Below, one piece after another: positions 25,789-34,467 of a stretch of DNA of 64,000 bases (position 1 is its first letter; each line of letters opens with the position of its first letter). Position numbers and translations under genes: made by a program. This DNA is from Chroococcidiopsis thermalis PCC 7203 (GTDB taxonomy: Bacteria > Cyanobacteriota > Cyanobacteriia > Cyanobacteriales > Chroococcidiopsidaceae): positions 4,266,336 to 4,330,335 of the forward strand of contig NC_019695.1 of the NCBI RefSeq assembly GCF_000317125.1, written 5' to 3'. The notes beneath the pieces were generated by a model, which worked only from the letters and a program-made list of their open reading frames with translations, was not told the origin of the DNA and ran no database searches.

Positions 25789-25815
25789 TTATATACATGC
25801 TGCTTCCAAGTTTAT

Positions 25816-26265
25816 ATGCCGTCTGTCACCAAGCCTTTACCCCCTAGCTTAGAGCTTATTGTGCGGCGGTTCCAGCAGATTTCGGAACCTAAGCGACGCT
25901 ATGAATATCTACTCTGGTTTGCCAAGCGGGTGCCAGAATTACCCGAGACTGAGAAAATCCCAGAGAATAAGGTGCTGGGGTGCGTATCCCAGGTTTATAT
26001 CGCGGCGGCTTTAACAGATGGTAAAGTCACCTTCTGCGGAGATGCCGACGCTCAAATTACCAAAGGACTAGTAGGTTTGCTGATGGAAGGATTAAATGGA
26101 TTAACACCCGACGAGATTGCTCAACTGACACCAGAATTTATCCAGCAAACCGGACTGAACGTGAGTCTTACCCCTTCCCGCAGCAATGGCTTTTACAACA
26201 TCTTCCAGATGATGCAGAAAAAGGCTGTGGCGTGCCAACTTACCAATCCACAATTATTCAAATAG
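25816..26265 (+). CDS. sufE: SufE-family cysteine desulfurase partner
   Basis: 149 residues. SufE accepts sulfur from the desulfurase SufS on a conserved cysteine, here Cys 56 in NKVLGCVSQVYI; other family features are FCGDADAQITKGLVGLL and LTPSRSNGFYNIFQMM. It is the first gene after the candidate Zur box and its stop is 8 bp before the COG0523 start, indicating one operon. It could be a low-zinc spare copy. Confidence 0.88.
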   Translation: MPSVTKPLPPSLELIVRRFQQISEPKRRYEYLLWFAKRVPELPETEKIPENKVLGCVSQVYIAAALTDGKVTFCGDADAQITKGLVGLLMEGLNGLTPDEIAQLTPEFIQQTGLNVSLTPSRSNGFYNIFQMMQKKAVACQLTNPQLFK

Positions 26266-26273
26266 GGGGCATT

Positions 26274-27350
26274 ATGACTAGCACCATCACTTCTCCAACC
26301 GAAACAGCTCTAGCAATTCCTAAACGGGGAATGCCCGTGACCATCATTACAGGTTTTTTAGGCAGCGGCAAAACAACTTTGTTAAACTACATTTTAAGCA
26401 ATCGCCAAGATTTGAAGGTGGCAGTTTTAGTCAACGAGTTTGGCGATATCAACATCGATAGTCAATTACTGGTATCGATGGATGAAGACATGGTAGAACT
26501 CAGCAATGGTTGTATTTGCTGCACGATTAATGATGGGTTAGTAGATGCAGTTTATCGAGTGCTGGAGCAAGGCGATCGCGTAGATTACATGGTAATTGAA
26601 ACAACAGGTGTTGCCGATCCACTACCAATTATCCTGACGTTTTTGGGGACAGAATTGCGGGACTTAACCCACTTGGACTCAATTGTAACCGTTGTTGACA
26701 CTGAGACATTTACACCAGAGCATTTTGAGAGTGAAGCGGCGTTGAAACAGATTGCTTATGCAGATATGACTTTGTTGAACAAAACCGATCTTGCCTCTCC
26801 AGAGAAGGTGAAGGAGTTGGAGGCATACATCAACACGGTAAAAGTAGGAGCCAGAATTCTCCACACTCAACATGGTAAAGCGCCATTGCCATTGATTTTA
26901 GATGCCCAGTTGACTCAGCCAGAGGCATACCGAGAATTTCTGGATGAAGAAGCAACCGCAGGCGAGGAGCATGACGAGCATAAGCATGACGAGCATCATC
27001 ACCACGAACACGATCGCCACGAACATCATCATCACGAGCATCACCATCACCATTCCCACCACTTAGAAAATGATGGATTTGTGTCGGTATCGTTTGAGAG
27101 CGATCGCCCAATGGATGTGAAAAAGTTTGAATCTTTTTTGCAAGAACAGTTACCCAAAGATGTATTCCGTGCCAAAGGCATTCTCTGGTTTTCAGATAGC
27201 GATTTGCGTAACATTTTTCAACTGAGCGGTCCCCGCTTCGACCTGCAAGCAGAAGAGTGGCGCACCCCACCCAAAAACCAGGTTGTTTTCATTGGGCGCA
27301 ATCTGAATGCAGATGAAATCAAGCAAAATCTGACTTGCTGCCTTGCTTGA
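26274..27350 (+). CDS. COG0523 (CobW-like) GTPase metallochaperone, His-rich
   Basis: 358 residues from ATG 26274, with AGGGGG as ribosome site. Walker [10 protein letters not shown] near 28, the metal-binding CxCC motif GCICCTI (Cys 80, 82, 83), the ETTGVADP switch, the guanine motif NKTD and the CobW C-terminal domain ([12 protein letters not shown]). A loop of about 40 residues (about 222-262) is almost all His, Glu and Asp, typical of zinc-handling members. These proteins are thought to deliver zinc to client enzymes under zinc limitation. It is in the SufE-FolE-HisI operon. Confidence 0.92.
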   Translation: MTSTITSPTETALAIPKRGMPVTIITGFLGSGKTTLLNYILSNRQDLKVAVLVNEFGDINIDSQLLVSMDEDMVELSNGCICCTINDGLVDAVYRVLEQGDRVDYMVIETTGVADPLPIILTFLGTELRDLTHLDSIVTVVDTETFTPEHFESEAALKQIAYADMTLLNKTDLASPEKVKELEAYINTVKVGARILHTQHGKAPLPLILDAQLTQPEAYREFLDEEATAGEEHDEHKHDEHHHHEHDRHEHHHHEHHHHHSHHLENDGFVSVSFESDRPMDVKKFESFLQEQLPKDVFRAKGILWFSDSDLRNIFQLSGPRFDLQAEEWRTPPKNQVVFIGRNLNADEIKQNLTCCLA

Positions 27351-27448
27351 AACTAAGCTTTCAGCAGTTCAGCCGTCTGCTGGAAAAAGGGGCGCTGCGT
27401 GCCGCACCCCCATTTTTACGGCTGTTTATCACCTCATCTAATTCACTC

Positions 27449-28087
27449 ATGACATTTTCGATTTCACCAGACGAGATTCTGAAACAATCTGCGATCGCCA
27501 CAGCAAAGTCACCCGTTTCTGAAGCAGAGATGATGCAAGCCGTTCGCACGTTGCTGTTAGGCATGGGTGAAGATCCCGATCGCGAAGGTTTGCGCGATAC
27601 GCCTAAACGAGTTGTAAAAGCACTCAAATTTCTCACATCTGGCTATCGTCAATCCCTAGACGAACTGCTCAACGGAGCTATCTTCCACGAAGATGCGGAT
27701 GAAATGGTTCTGGTACGGGATATCGATTTGTTTAGCTCTTGCGAACATCATATTTTACCAATTATTGGTAGAGCGCATGTTGCCTATATTCCCAACGGTA
27801 AAGTCATTGGCTTATCCAAAATTGCCCGCATTTGTGAAATGTACGCTCGTCGCTTGCAAGTGCAGGAACGCCTGACGGTTCAGATTGCCGATGCGCTTCA
27901 GGGTTTATTGAAGCCACAAGGAGTTGCGGTAGTGGTCGAAGCAACTCATATGTGCATGGTGATGCGCGGCGTGCAGAAACCTGGGTCTTGGACGGTTAGT
28001 AGTGCCATGCGTGGGGTCTTTGCAGACGATGCCAAAACTCGCCAGGAGTTTATGAGTTTAGTGCGGCACTCTCCAGCATTCCATTAG
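27449..28087 (+). CDS. folE: GTP cyclohydrolase I
   Basis: Converts GTP to dihydroneopterin triphosphate, first step of folate (and pterin) synthesis. 212 residues from ATG 27449. Zinc ligands of the type IA enzyme are present: Cys 98 and His 101 in SSCEHH and Cys 169 in [28 protein letters not shown] is the conserved core. Enzyme is zinc-dependent; a copy beside COG0523 genes is often the low-zinc form supplied by the chaperone. The 98-bp gap from the COG0523 gene holds only a weak G/C-rich hairpin (about 27388-27410). Confidence 0.93.
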   Translation: MTFSISPDEILKQSAIATAKSPVSEAEMMQAVRTLLLGMGEDPDREGLRDTPKRVVKALKFLTSGYRQSLDELLNGAIFHEDADEMVLVRDIDLFSSCEHHILPIIGRAHVAYIPNGKVIGLSKIARICEMYARRLQVQERLTVQIADALQGLLKPQGVAVVVEATHMCMVMRGVQKPGSWTVSSAMRGVFADDAKTRQEFMSLVRHSPAFH

Positions 28088-28173
28088 ATCGACTCTTTCA
28101 CCTTAAGGTAACGATCTTCATGCCACCGTTGCCTCTTTTCTCCTGTTCTATTCTGCTGATTCTGAGTTTATAC

Positions 28174-29139
28174 ATGCTGGAAACCCTTGCCATCTCGCCT
28201 CAACTAATCCCTGTAACCATCATCACCGGATTTTTGGGGAGTGGTAAAACAACCTTACTCAATCAAATTCTGCAAAACTTGAATGGTTGGAAAGTAGCTG
28301 TTTTGGTTAACGAGTTTGGTGACATCAACATTGATAGTCAGTTGTTGATTGCTGTCGATGAGGAGACGATCGAGCTGACCAACGGCTGTATCTGTTGCAC
28401 GATCAACGACAATCTAGCTGATGTCGTCTATCGGCTGTTAGAACGGCGCGATCGGCTCGACTATCTCGTAGTAGAAACTACAGGAGTGGCTAATCCGCTT
28501 CCCATTGCCCTGACATTTCTGGGGACAGAACTGCGAAACATGACGCATCTGGACTCGATCGTCACCGTTGTGGACGTGGAAAACTTTACGTTGAAAGAGC
28601 ATTACGCCAGTGAAGCCGCTCTGAGTCAAATTACTTATGGTGACATAATTCTTTTGAATAAAACGGATTTAGTGTCTGAGACAACTGTAGATGCGATTGA
28701 AAATCAAATCCGCGATATTAAAGAAGGAACCAGAATTTTGCGCTCTGAATATGGAAAAGTTCCTTTGCCATTAATTCTAGATGTCAATCTTGCCGAAGCC
28801 GGATCTTTCCCCCAAGCATTAGCCGCCGCCGATCTCCCTTCCAACCATCTCAATAATGATGGGTTGATGTCAGTATCATTTCGGAGCGATCGACCCTTTG
28901 CCTTGAAGAAATTTCAACAGTTTCTCGATTACCATCTGCCGGAAAATGTATTTCGAGCCAAAGGGATTTTGTGGTTTGTCGAAAGCCCCAAACGCCATAT
29001 ATTTCAACTCAGCGGTAAACGCTTCACCATTAACGATAGCGAGTGGGAGTCATCCCCCAAAAATCAAATGGTGTTAATTGGACGCAAGCTCAATCCTTTA
29101 TTTCTGCAACAGATGTTGAATAACTGTTTAACTTGGTAA
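28174..29139 (+). CDS. COG0523 (CobW-like) GTPase, second copy
   Basis: 321 residues from ATG 28174; upstream in-frame codons are less family-like. It shares the same motifs as the first copy ([51 protein letters not shown]) but lacks the His-rich loop, so the two paralogues may differ in metal store or client. It is separated by 86 bp from folE and its stop is 5 bp before hisI. The two copies flank folE. Confidence 0.9.
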   Translation: MLETLAISPQLIPVTIITGFLGSGKTTLLNQILQNLNGWKVAVLVNEFGDINIDSQLLIAVDEETIELTNGCICCTINDNLADVVYRLLERRDRLDYLVVETTGVANPLPIALTFLGTELRNMTHLDSIVTVVDVENFTLKEHYASEAALSQITYGDIILLNKTDLVSETTVDAIENQIRDIKEGTRILRSEYGKVPLPLILDVNLAEAGSFPQALAAADLPSNHLNNDGLMSVSFRSDRPFALKKFQQFLDYHLPENVFRAKGILWFVESPKRHIFQLSGKRFTINDSEWESSPKNQMVLIGRKLNPLFLQQMLNNCLTW

Positions 29140-29144
29140 CGTCA

Positions 29145-29510
29145 ATGAACTCAAATACTCTGACAAACGAAAATCTGCTCTGGATCGAACGACTGAAGTT
29201 TAACGATCGGGGAATAATTCCGGCGATCGCTCAAGATTATCGGGACAATACCGTTTTGATGATGGCATGGATGAATCGGGAATCGATTCAGCGCACCTTA
29301 GAAACAGGCGAAGTTCACTACTGGAGCCGCTCCCGTGCGGAACTTTGGCACAAAGGGGCGACAAGCGGACATATCCAGAAGGTGAAGCAGCTTTTTTATG
29401 ACTGCGATCGCGACACGATTCTAATTAAAATCGAACAGGTAGGTGATATTGCCTGCCATATGGGAGCGAGAAGTTGCTTTTTCAACTTCGTGCCTATTTA
29501 CCCTCGCTAA
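29145..29510 (+). CDS. hisI: Phosphoribosyl-AMP cyclohydrolase
   Basis: Histidine biosynthesis, third step; opens the purine ring of PR-AMP. 121 residues without a HisE domain. The metal residues are visible: DCDRD (Asp 86, Cys 87, Asp 88), Cys 104 in GDIACHMG and Cys 111 in ARSCFF. As a stand-alone zinc enzyme at the end of a COG0523 operon it is probably a low-zinc spare of the normal HisI. Start ATG 29145; TTG 29133 overlaps the previous stop. Confidence 0.92.
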   Translation: MNSNTLTNENLLWIERLKFNDRGIIPAIAQDYRDNTVLMMAWMNRESIQRTLETGEVHYWSRSRAELWHKGATSGHIQKVKQLFYDCDRDTILIKIEQVGDIACHMGARSCFFNFVPIYPR

Positions 29511-29571
29511 AATACTCTCCGTTCCGCTTTAACAGATTTTTAGCCAGAATGCTTGGTGACAACTCCCACCG

Positions 29572-29769
29572 CTAACTGCACTGACCCTAGCACAAAAGGC
29601 AGAAAACAAGGCTCTCAGTCGAGAACGAGTGCTGTGTGAAAATGCTTTTGCAGGTGTGAAGCGATACAATGCAGTGGCAGCAATTTACAGGCATCGCGTG
29701 TCTGATTTTGATGACCGACTGATGCTGATAGCCGCAGGATTGTGGAACTTCTATTTAGATGCTGCCTAA
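29572..29769 (+). pseudogene. IS5-type transposase, C-terminal remnant
   Basis: 65 codons ending at TAA 29767-29769 encode LAQKAENKALSRERVLCENA, FAGVKRYNAV and FDDRLMLIAAGLWNFYLDA, which match the end of DDE_4-type (IS5-like) transposases, including the glutamate in CENAFAGVKR. The rest of the element is absent. It lies directly after hisI and marks the start of the mobile debris. Confidence 0.75.
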
Positions 29770-30172
29770 ATTGGCATAGTCGAGAGAGTCATTGGTTGTT
29801 TCCACTTTATAATTTTTATTTCCCCACAACTTTAATGTCTGGTGGGTGGATCGCCCACTACACCGCGCAGTGTACAATTGACTGCTTTAGTTGCACGCGA
29901 TCGCACAAGTTCCTGCACTTGATGCAGAGCAGTCAATCGAACCGCTATGCACGCTAGGTTAATTTACCAGGTTTGGGACTGGCTTGAGTTAGTGACCCTG
30001 CCACGATGAGGTAAAATTGCCGCTACGGCGCTCCCTAACAGGTCAAACCAATTCGGGATCGCACACTTTTGCAATGCCAAGTTGTTTGACTTTGGGAAAG
30101 CTGCATTCAATCTTGAGTCATATCGAACCAGTTGTTATCTTCTCCAGTCTTAAATAATTAGCTAAATTTAAG
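29770..30172. other. Gene-free stretch
   Basis: About 400 bp without a credible gene. It has a short hairpin-like sequence GTGGGTGGATCGCCCAC near 29843 but no T-run, and otherwise only HIP1 cores. Probably IS-derived or decayed sequence. Confidence 0.45.
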
Positions 30173-30610
30173 ATGTATGTTTTCGATAGCTGCATTTTGG
30201 TTGCAGCACTACGCTCTCGACGAGGTGCTAGTTTTTTGATTCTGAGTGCTTTGAGGCAACGAGCCATTACTGGATGTCTTTCAGAAGCCCTTTTTCTGGA
30301 ATATGCTGATGTATTGAAGCGCGATGAGAACCTACGACAGTTTTGGACTTCACCAGAGGAGGTCGATGTGGTGCTAGGAGTGCTGGCAGATGTTTTGCAG
30401 CCAGTTCCCATCTATTTCCAATGGCGACCGCAACTAAGCGATCCCAATGACGAAAGAGTTTTAGAATGTGCTATTAATGCTCAGGCTACGGCAATTGTCA
30501 CGTTTAACGAACGAGACTTCCTGCCCTCTACATCACAATTCGGCATCGCAGTGATTCAGCCTAGGGTTTTGGTTCGAGCCTTGAATTTAAAGGAGTGTTT
30601 AAGCGAATGA
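30173..30610 (+). CDS. PIN-family putative toxin (COG1569)
   Basis: 145 residues of the PIN subgroup often annotated as toxin component. Asp in MYVFDSCILVAAL, Glu in LSEALFLEYADVL, DPNDERVLECAINAQA and VTFNERDF supply the active-site acids. The gene precedes its antitoxin, as common in this subgroup, and overlaps it through ATGA (30607-30610). Confidence 0.85.
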   Translation: MYVFDSCILVAALRSRRGASFLILSALRQRAITGCLSEALFLEYADVLKRDENLRQFWTSPEEVDVVLGVLADVLQPVPIYFQWRPQLSDPNDERVLECAINAQATAIVTFNERDFLPSTSQFGIAVIQPRVLVRALNLKECLSE

Positions 30611-30843
30611 GTTCTTATCTATTGCAATTACCGGAAGAGTTAATCCAAGAAGTACGGCAGTTAGCTGCGGCAAATCAAATACCCTTGGAGCAATGGTTGA
30701 TTGCTGCGATTACCCAACAGCTAGAAGTCGAACGCTCTTTCTCTCGCTTGCGGCAAGCAGCACAAATCGCCGATTACGAGAGATTTGACCAGATTTTGGC
30801 AAGAGTACCAGACATCGAACCAATGCTGGGAGATGAACTTTAA
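30607..30843 (+). CDS. Antitoxin of the COG1569 pair
   Basis: 78 residues from ATG 30607. MSSYLLQLPEELIQEVRQLA and the following short helices resemble ribbon-helix-helix-type antitoxins (basic, Leu-patterned N-terminus), and the acidic tail (RVPDIEPMLGDEL) likely contacts the toxin. Translational coupling to the PIN gene supports the pairing. Confidence 0.75.
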   Translation: MSSYLLQLPEELIQEVRQLAAANQIPLEQWLIAAITQQLEVERSFSRLRQAAQIADYERFDQILARVPDIEPMLGDEL

Positions 30844-30988
30844 CATACTTGTCGCGTTCCTCAATCGATGTCCTGGGTTCCACAGTATCTACCCCTGTCT
30901 TATAGCCTTTGATTCTTTGCTCTTCCACGATCGCTTCAACCAAGTTGGGCAAAACCTACTAAGCGCGAGCAGATGCAGCCATTCTTCC

Positions 30989-31153
30989 TGCGATCGCGAC
31001 CTCGAACAGCGGGCAAAGCAACAAGGAACTCGCCCTACATCGGAACAGCCCTTACCTCAAACCGAGGTGATGCAAGCCAGTTATCATGCCGTGCTGCGGC
31101 TCGCTGCTAAGAATAACCCATTCATTGGTCATGCCCTACAAAAGCGTGGGATA
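30989..31153 (+). other. Coding-like fragment cut by the IS1-type element
   Basis: A plus-strand frame reads CDRDLEQRAKQQGTRPTSEQ and QTEVMQASYHAVLRLAAKNN then PFIGHALQKRG until the IS1-type element begins at 31154. It may be the middle of a plasmid- or island-type protein whose end is the frame 32121-32483, but the frames are not continuous. No family assigned. Confidence 0.3.
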
Positions 31154-31968
31154 GGTAGCGATGTCATTCCAAGTCCAAGCACGATCGGTTAATCCTGCTC
31201 GCTGGGAAGCGGTAGTTCCTAAGCACGAATGCTGCCAGATCCAGTTGAAGTAACTGATAACAAGTCTCACAGTTACCTCGGTCTGTTTCCAGACCTTGCT
31301 AAATTTATTTTGTCGTCGATGCCAACGTCCAGTTTGTTGACGAAGAATGCCATTGGTTCGCTCTACACGTTGTGTTAAGGCTTTACTGACATAATGTTCT
31401 ATCTCATCACAACAAAGCGCTCGCTTATATCCACCCCAGCCATCAGTACCCCATTCCTTACAGCTAGTCTTGGCTTGGGTACTACTCACCAATTCCTGAG
31501 CCAACTCGTCAGTATGCTTGCCTATACGACCACACAGGAGCAAGCCACTCAGTTGTGCCAAACTTACAGCTATCCAACAATCTCCAGCCTCTAGCTCTTG
31601 TGGTCAGCAGTGTTTTTGTTTTTTTCCACAAATGACCACAACTCGTCAGCAGCAATGGCATCTGTATCGACATCTTTTACCTCGCTGTTGTGTACCATTT
31701 GCGCTTTTTCTGCCGCAGCGTGAACGATACTGACAACTGTATCGTAAGCTAAGCCACTTACGCGGCTGATACCTCGTAAACTACTGCCTTCTGCATGCGA
31801 TTGCAACACAATCCGTACGTCTTCTTCCTTTACTTGACGACGATAGTAGAGCGTATCGAAAGTTTCAGTAAAAGTTTGGCGGCATTTTAGGCAGAAGTAG
31901 CGTTGAGCGCCTTTACTCGTCTTTCCATGTTTATGGGGTCTCTCATAATCGCACAGAGGACATTTCAT
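31136..31968 (-). pseudogene. IS1-type transposase, frameshifted
   Basis: The first frame (31968-31591) has a zinc-finger start (CPLCDYERPHKHGKTSKGAQ; CLKCRQTF) and a helix-turn-helix, ending FVEKNKNTADHKS. The catalytic half continues in the -1 frame (AQLSGLLLCGRIGKHTDELA; GTDGWGGYKRALC; QRVERTNGILRQQ, with DDE-type acids). The sequence A-AAA-AAC, a classical slippery site, occurs earlier, but slipping there meets a TGA, so the shift at about 31600 is more likely a mutation. The second half reads 16 bp past the inverted repeat before stopping at 31136. Confidence 0.75.
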
Positions 31969-31980
31969 AGCACTGCTACC
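31154..31980 (-). mobile_element. IS1-type insertion sequence
   Basis: An 827-bp element with short terminal inverted repeats: the right-hand end, read on the minus strand, begins GGTAGCAGTGCTATGAA and the left-hand end on the plus strand begins GGTAGCGATGTCATTCC. The GGTAGC...TG tips resemble IS1-family ends (GGTAATG...). No target duplication is visible (CGTGGGATA on the left, GATCGACTA on the right). It contains one frameshifted transposase gene. Confidence 0.7.
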
Positions 31981-32120
31981 GATCGACTACAACTTTGTTC
32001 AGTCTAGCAGCCCCACACTTCCACCTCGCATGACCCTCCACACCCCAAACAGCCCCAACAATAGCTCGAAGTGTTGATTCTGCTCCTAACTCTGGGTCAG
32101 TATGGCATGACCAAGAGCAA

Positions 32121-32483
32121 GTGCAAGTGCAAACCCAACAACAGCAACTGCCGAATACTACCACTCCTACCCCGACTCAGATTTCCGGCTCGGCTGCACC
32201 TAAACCAGCTAGAAGTGGTGGAGCAAAGGAGCGGGCTCAACGTATCTTTGCTGCTATTTGTGAATGGAACCAACAACATCCCCAAGATACTTGGGCGATG
32301 ACTGTTGGTTTACTAGAAGAGACTTTCGGCATCAATCGTAAAGCGGCTAAGGAGTTTATTAGTGCGAATCAGAATTTAATTGAAGAACACCACGCCCAGA
32401 TTGGTGTTGACAATCAACGCGGGCATAATCGCGGTAAGGATGCAGCAGCACTCAAGGCATTTGTGCAGCAGTTTCCAGCATGA
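32121..32483 (+). CDS. Island/plasmid-type hypothetical protein (C-terminal half?)
   Basis: 120 residues from a GTG. A Gln/Thr/Pro-rich N-terminus is followed by a folded-looking part: RAQRIFAAICEWNQQHPQDT, WAMTVGLLEETFGINRKAAK, EFISANQNLIEEHHAQIGVD and NQRGHNRGKD. I have the impression of cyanobacterial plasmid or integrative-element proteins with this ending, but cannot name the family. Coding-like sequence extends upstream to about 32030 without a start, so the gene may be truncated. Confidence 0.5.
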   Translation: MQVQTQQQQLPNTTTPTPTQISGSAAPKPARSGGAKERAQRIFAAICEWNQQHPQDTWAMTVGLLEETFGINRKAAKEFISANQNLIEEHHAQIGVDNQRGHNRGKDAAALKAFVQQFPA

Positions 32484-32505
32484 AGCGATCGCCTCTTAAG
32501 ATATC

Positions 32506-32645
32506 TGTAGAGCCTAACTTTTTTCCTAGAGTACAAATTAAGTGAGGCTCTACAGATAGTAGAAATAAAGTGAGGCTCTACAATGAGTCAAATTAACTAT
32601 TCCCACACATGAAAAGTTAGGCTCTACAATAAGTTAGGCTCTACA
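32506..32645. repeat. Five copies of a 15-bp repeat (iteron-like)
   Basis: The 15-mer AAGTTAGGCTCTACA, or the variant with G at position 5, occurs four times in direct orientation (32540-32554, 32568-32582, 32614-32628, 32631-32645) and once inverted (32506-32520). Spacings are irregular (28, 46 and 17 bp). Such clusters are found at replication origins, partition sites and multi-site operators. The last copy ends 3 bp before the next gene. Confidence 0.85.
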
Positions 32646-32647
32646 CG

Positions 32648-32902
32648 GTGTTTATCCGCATCAAACAAGTTAAAAGTAACAGCTGTTTCTATTTGATGCA
32701 GTCGCAGCGGGTCGAAGGTAAGCCCCACCCCGTCCCCAAGACGATCGCCTATTTGGGCAATCGGGATCGCGCGATCTCTCGCTTGGAAGCTTCCGATTAT
32801 TCAGCCAAAGATAAACTGCTCTCACAAGTGCGGGCGGCAACACCTTCTGTCGGTAAGAACCACAGTAAACGCGGTCGTCCCAAGCAAAATCCTCCGGCAT
32901 AA
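32648..32902 (+). CDS. Small basic protein of plasmid/island type, 84 aa
   Basis: Begins MFIRIKQVKSNSCFYLMQSQ and RVEGKPHPVPKTIAYLGNRD, a pattern like the N-terminus of IS1634-type transposases and of small plasmid proteins; the tail is Lys/Arg-rich (SKRGRPKQNPPA). The start lies 3 bp after the last of five 15-bp repeats, which could therefore control it. The interval after it (32903-33117) holds nothing I can support. Confidence 0.5.
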   Translation: MFIRIKQVKSNSCFYLMQSQRVEGKPHPVPKTIAYLGNRDRAISRLEASDYSAKDKLLSQVRAATPSVGKNHSKRGRPKQNPPA

Positions 32903-33117
32903 CAATCCAATTCCAACAATAAATTCGACATTGGTAGGAAAGATGAAAGTGTTTAAGGAGATGATTTCAGATGACCGAGCCAAATATTCGCCACCAAGAA
33001 TTAGACCTTGAAGAATGAAAGAATATATCGTTGCGATCGCTATCTAGTGCATCGCCCGCTCGACGCGAGCGCAATTGAAATGATTTGGCGATGCTTTGCA
33101 ATTAAATTACCAGGAAA

Positions 33118-33319
33118 ATGAAACCAGAAACTAGAAATGCATTGCTAAAAGCTTACACACAATTACAACAAATTATTGACGATCTGTATGAAGCCGCCGA
33201 TCATGCCTTAGAAAATGATGACTTTGAGTCCGCCAGCGAACCTAGCCACTAGAGCGGATAAACTTTATGAAGAAGCTGAAAATTTGGAATTTGTCATTTC
33301 CGAACTGGAGGATAGATGA
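33118..33319 (+). pseudogene. Small helical protein gene with frameshift
   Basis: ATG 33118, with AGGA upstream, starts MKPETRNALLKAYTQLQQII and DDLYEAADHALENDDFESAS; a few codons later the coding sense continues in another frame (LATRADKLYEEAENLEFVIS, ELEDR) to TGA 33317-33319. The product would be about 67 residues, acidic and coiled-coil-like. Its stop overlaps the start of the next gene through ATGA. Confidence 0.5.
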
Positions 33320-33510
33320 AAACCGTTGAACAATTAAGGACTCGCATTCGGGAACTCAGTAAGCAAGCTGTTGAACTGAGACGAAAAGGTTCCCAAGTAT
33401 ACGAAACTAACCAGGAGCAAGCCAAACACTTCCGGCAACAAGCAAGAGAAGCTATGAAGCGTTGCCAAGTTCTCATACAAGAATTGAAACGCCAACAGAC
33501 TCATAGCTAA
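33316..33510 (+). CDS. Small basic coiled-coil protein, 64 aa
   Basis: MKTVEQLRTRIRELSKQAVE followed by LRRKGSQVYETNQEQAKHFR: a charged helix throughout, mostly basic. It is translationally coupled to the acidic small gene upstream, so the two may form a complex. I recognise no family; a DNA-binding or plasmid accessory role is only a guess. Confidence 0.55.
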   Translation: MKTVEQLRTRIRELSKQAVELRRKGSQVYETNQEQAKHFRQQAREAMKRCQVLIQELKRQQTHS

Positions 33511-33633
33511 CAACTAGCTCACCGATCTTGTTAAAGTCAAGTTTGCCTTTGACTGCTATGTGGGAAGAGCCATAAAAAACTGACAATTATCGATGAAAAG
33601 TACACCAGCTGCGATCGCATCAATAGCAGTATC

Positions 33634-34440
33634 ATGGCATCTACAAACCTTTTCGGCAATGTTCTGCTCGTGCCTCCATCTCCACCACCGAAGAAGATAC
33701 CGTTTCAACAGCGGCGCAAACGCGAGTTCCTCTACCTGCACGAAATCGATGCCATTATCGCTGCCCTCGCGCAAACCCGCGCCGCGACTCGTAATACGGC
33801 AATCGCAATGCTACTATTTTGCCAAGCCCTGCAACCCGTCGAAGCTTGTTATCTGCGTTGGCATGACGTTGACTTTGCCGAAAACATCATAAGAGTCGCA
33901 CGCCTTCGCACCCTACCAACTCGTTGGGGTCAACCCCCTAGCAATGTGCAACCCCTGAGTTCAACTGAAATTGACATCCTGCAACAGCTCCATGCGATGC
34001 GCGGTGAGAGTTGGTTATTCGTCTCCGAACGGCAGACCCGTCTGGCGGAGCGCTCGCTGCACCATCTGATTCAACAAGCTGGAAAGAGCGCGGACATTCC
34101 ATTCCCTATCCACCCTTACATGCTGCGAACTACTGGTTTATTTTACCGCGCTGCCCTGCTACTCCAACCTACCTCTCTATCTTTACGGCAATGTTGTCTG
34201 CTATGGAACTGGCACGGCACGAAGGTGGCGCTTACCCCAGAGCAAGAGCAAGAATATCAGACAATTACAAAATTTCAAGAAGACTCCTTCTTAGCTGCAA
34301 TTAGGCGTTTGCGGGCTTTTACGGGGATCGGGCACTATCAAAACGTTATCGATTACCTGCTGGGTGCTTACGCTTTATTTCTCCAGCTTCAAAGCATTCC
34401 CCAAGACTACTGGCTCGCTGCTATTGACTGGTACGCCTAA
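33634..34440 (+). CDS. Degenerate tyrosine recombinase-like protein
   Basis: 268 residues with a tyrosine recombinase fold outline: KREFLYLHEIDAIIAAL, LLFCQALQPVEACYLRWHDV (the usual catalytic Arg in GLRxxE is replaced, here ALQPVE), SLHHLIQQAG and HPYMLRTTGLFYRA (the H-x-x-R motif remains but the following His is lost). The conserved GH and the expected Tyr region have been replaced by CLLWNWHGTKVAL. Catalytic activity is therefore unlikely; it may be a decayed or repurposed integrase. The neighbour is an intact recombinase in the opposite orientation. Confidence 0.7.
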   Translation: MASTNLFGNVLLVPPSPPPKKIPFQQRRKREFLYLHEIDAIIAALAQTRAATRNTAIAMLLFCQALQPVEACYLRWHDVDFAENIIRVARLRTLPTRWGQPPSNVQPLSSTEIDILQQLHAMRGESWLFVSERQTRLAERSLHHLIQQAGKSADIPFPIHPYMLRTTGLFYRAALLLQPTSLSLRQCCLLWNWHGTKVALTPEQEQEYQTITKFQEDSFLAAIRRLRAFTGIGHYQNVIDYLLGAYALFLQLQSIPQDYWLAAIDWYA

Positions 34441-34467
34441 TACATTGCCGAAAACATTCTAGACCAA

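Noticed and set aside
27388-27410. Terminator between the COG0523 gene and folE
   Set aside because: The G/C-rich inverted repeat is short and imperfect, without a T-run, and the genes look like one operon.
28100-28109. Perfect palindrome ACCTTAAGGT as a regulator site
   Set aside because: A single 10-bp palindrome with no second copy or similarity to Zur sites; chance is likely.
31590-31640. Programmed -1 frameshift at A-AAA-AAC in the IS1-type transposase
   Set aside because: In the -1 frame the next codons lead quickly to TGA, before the catalytic frame could be joined, so slippage there cannot make the fused protein.
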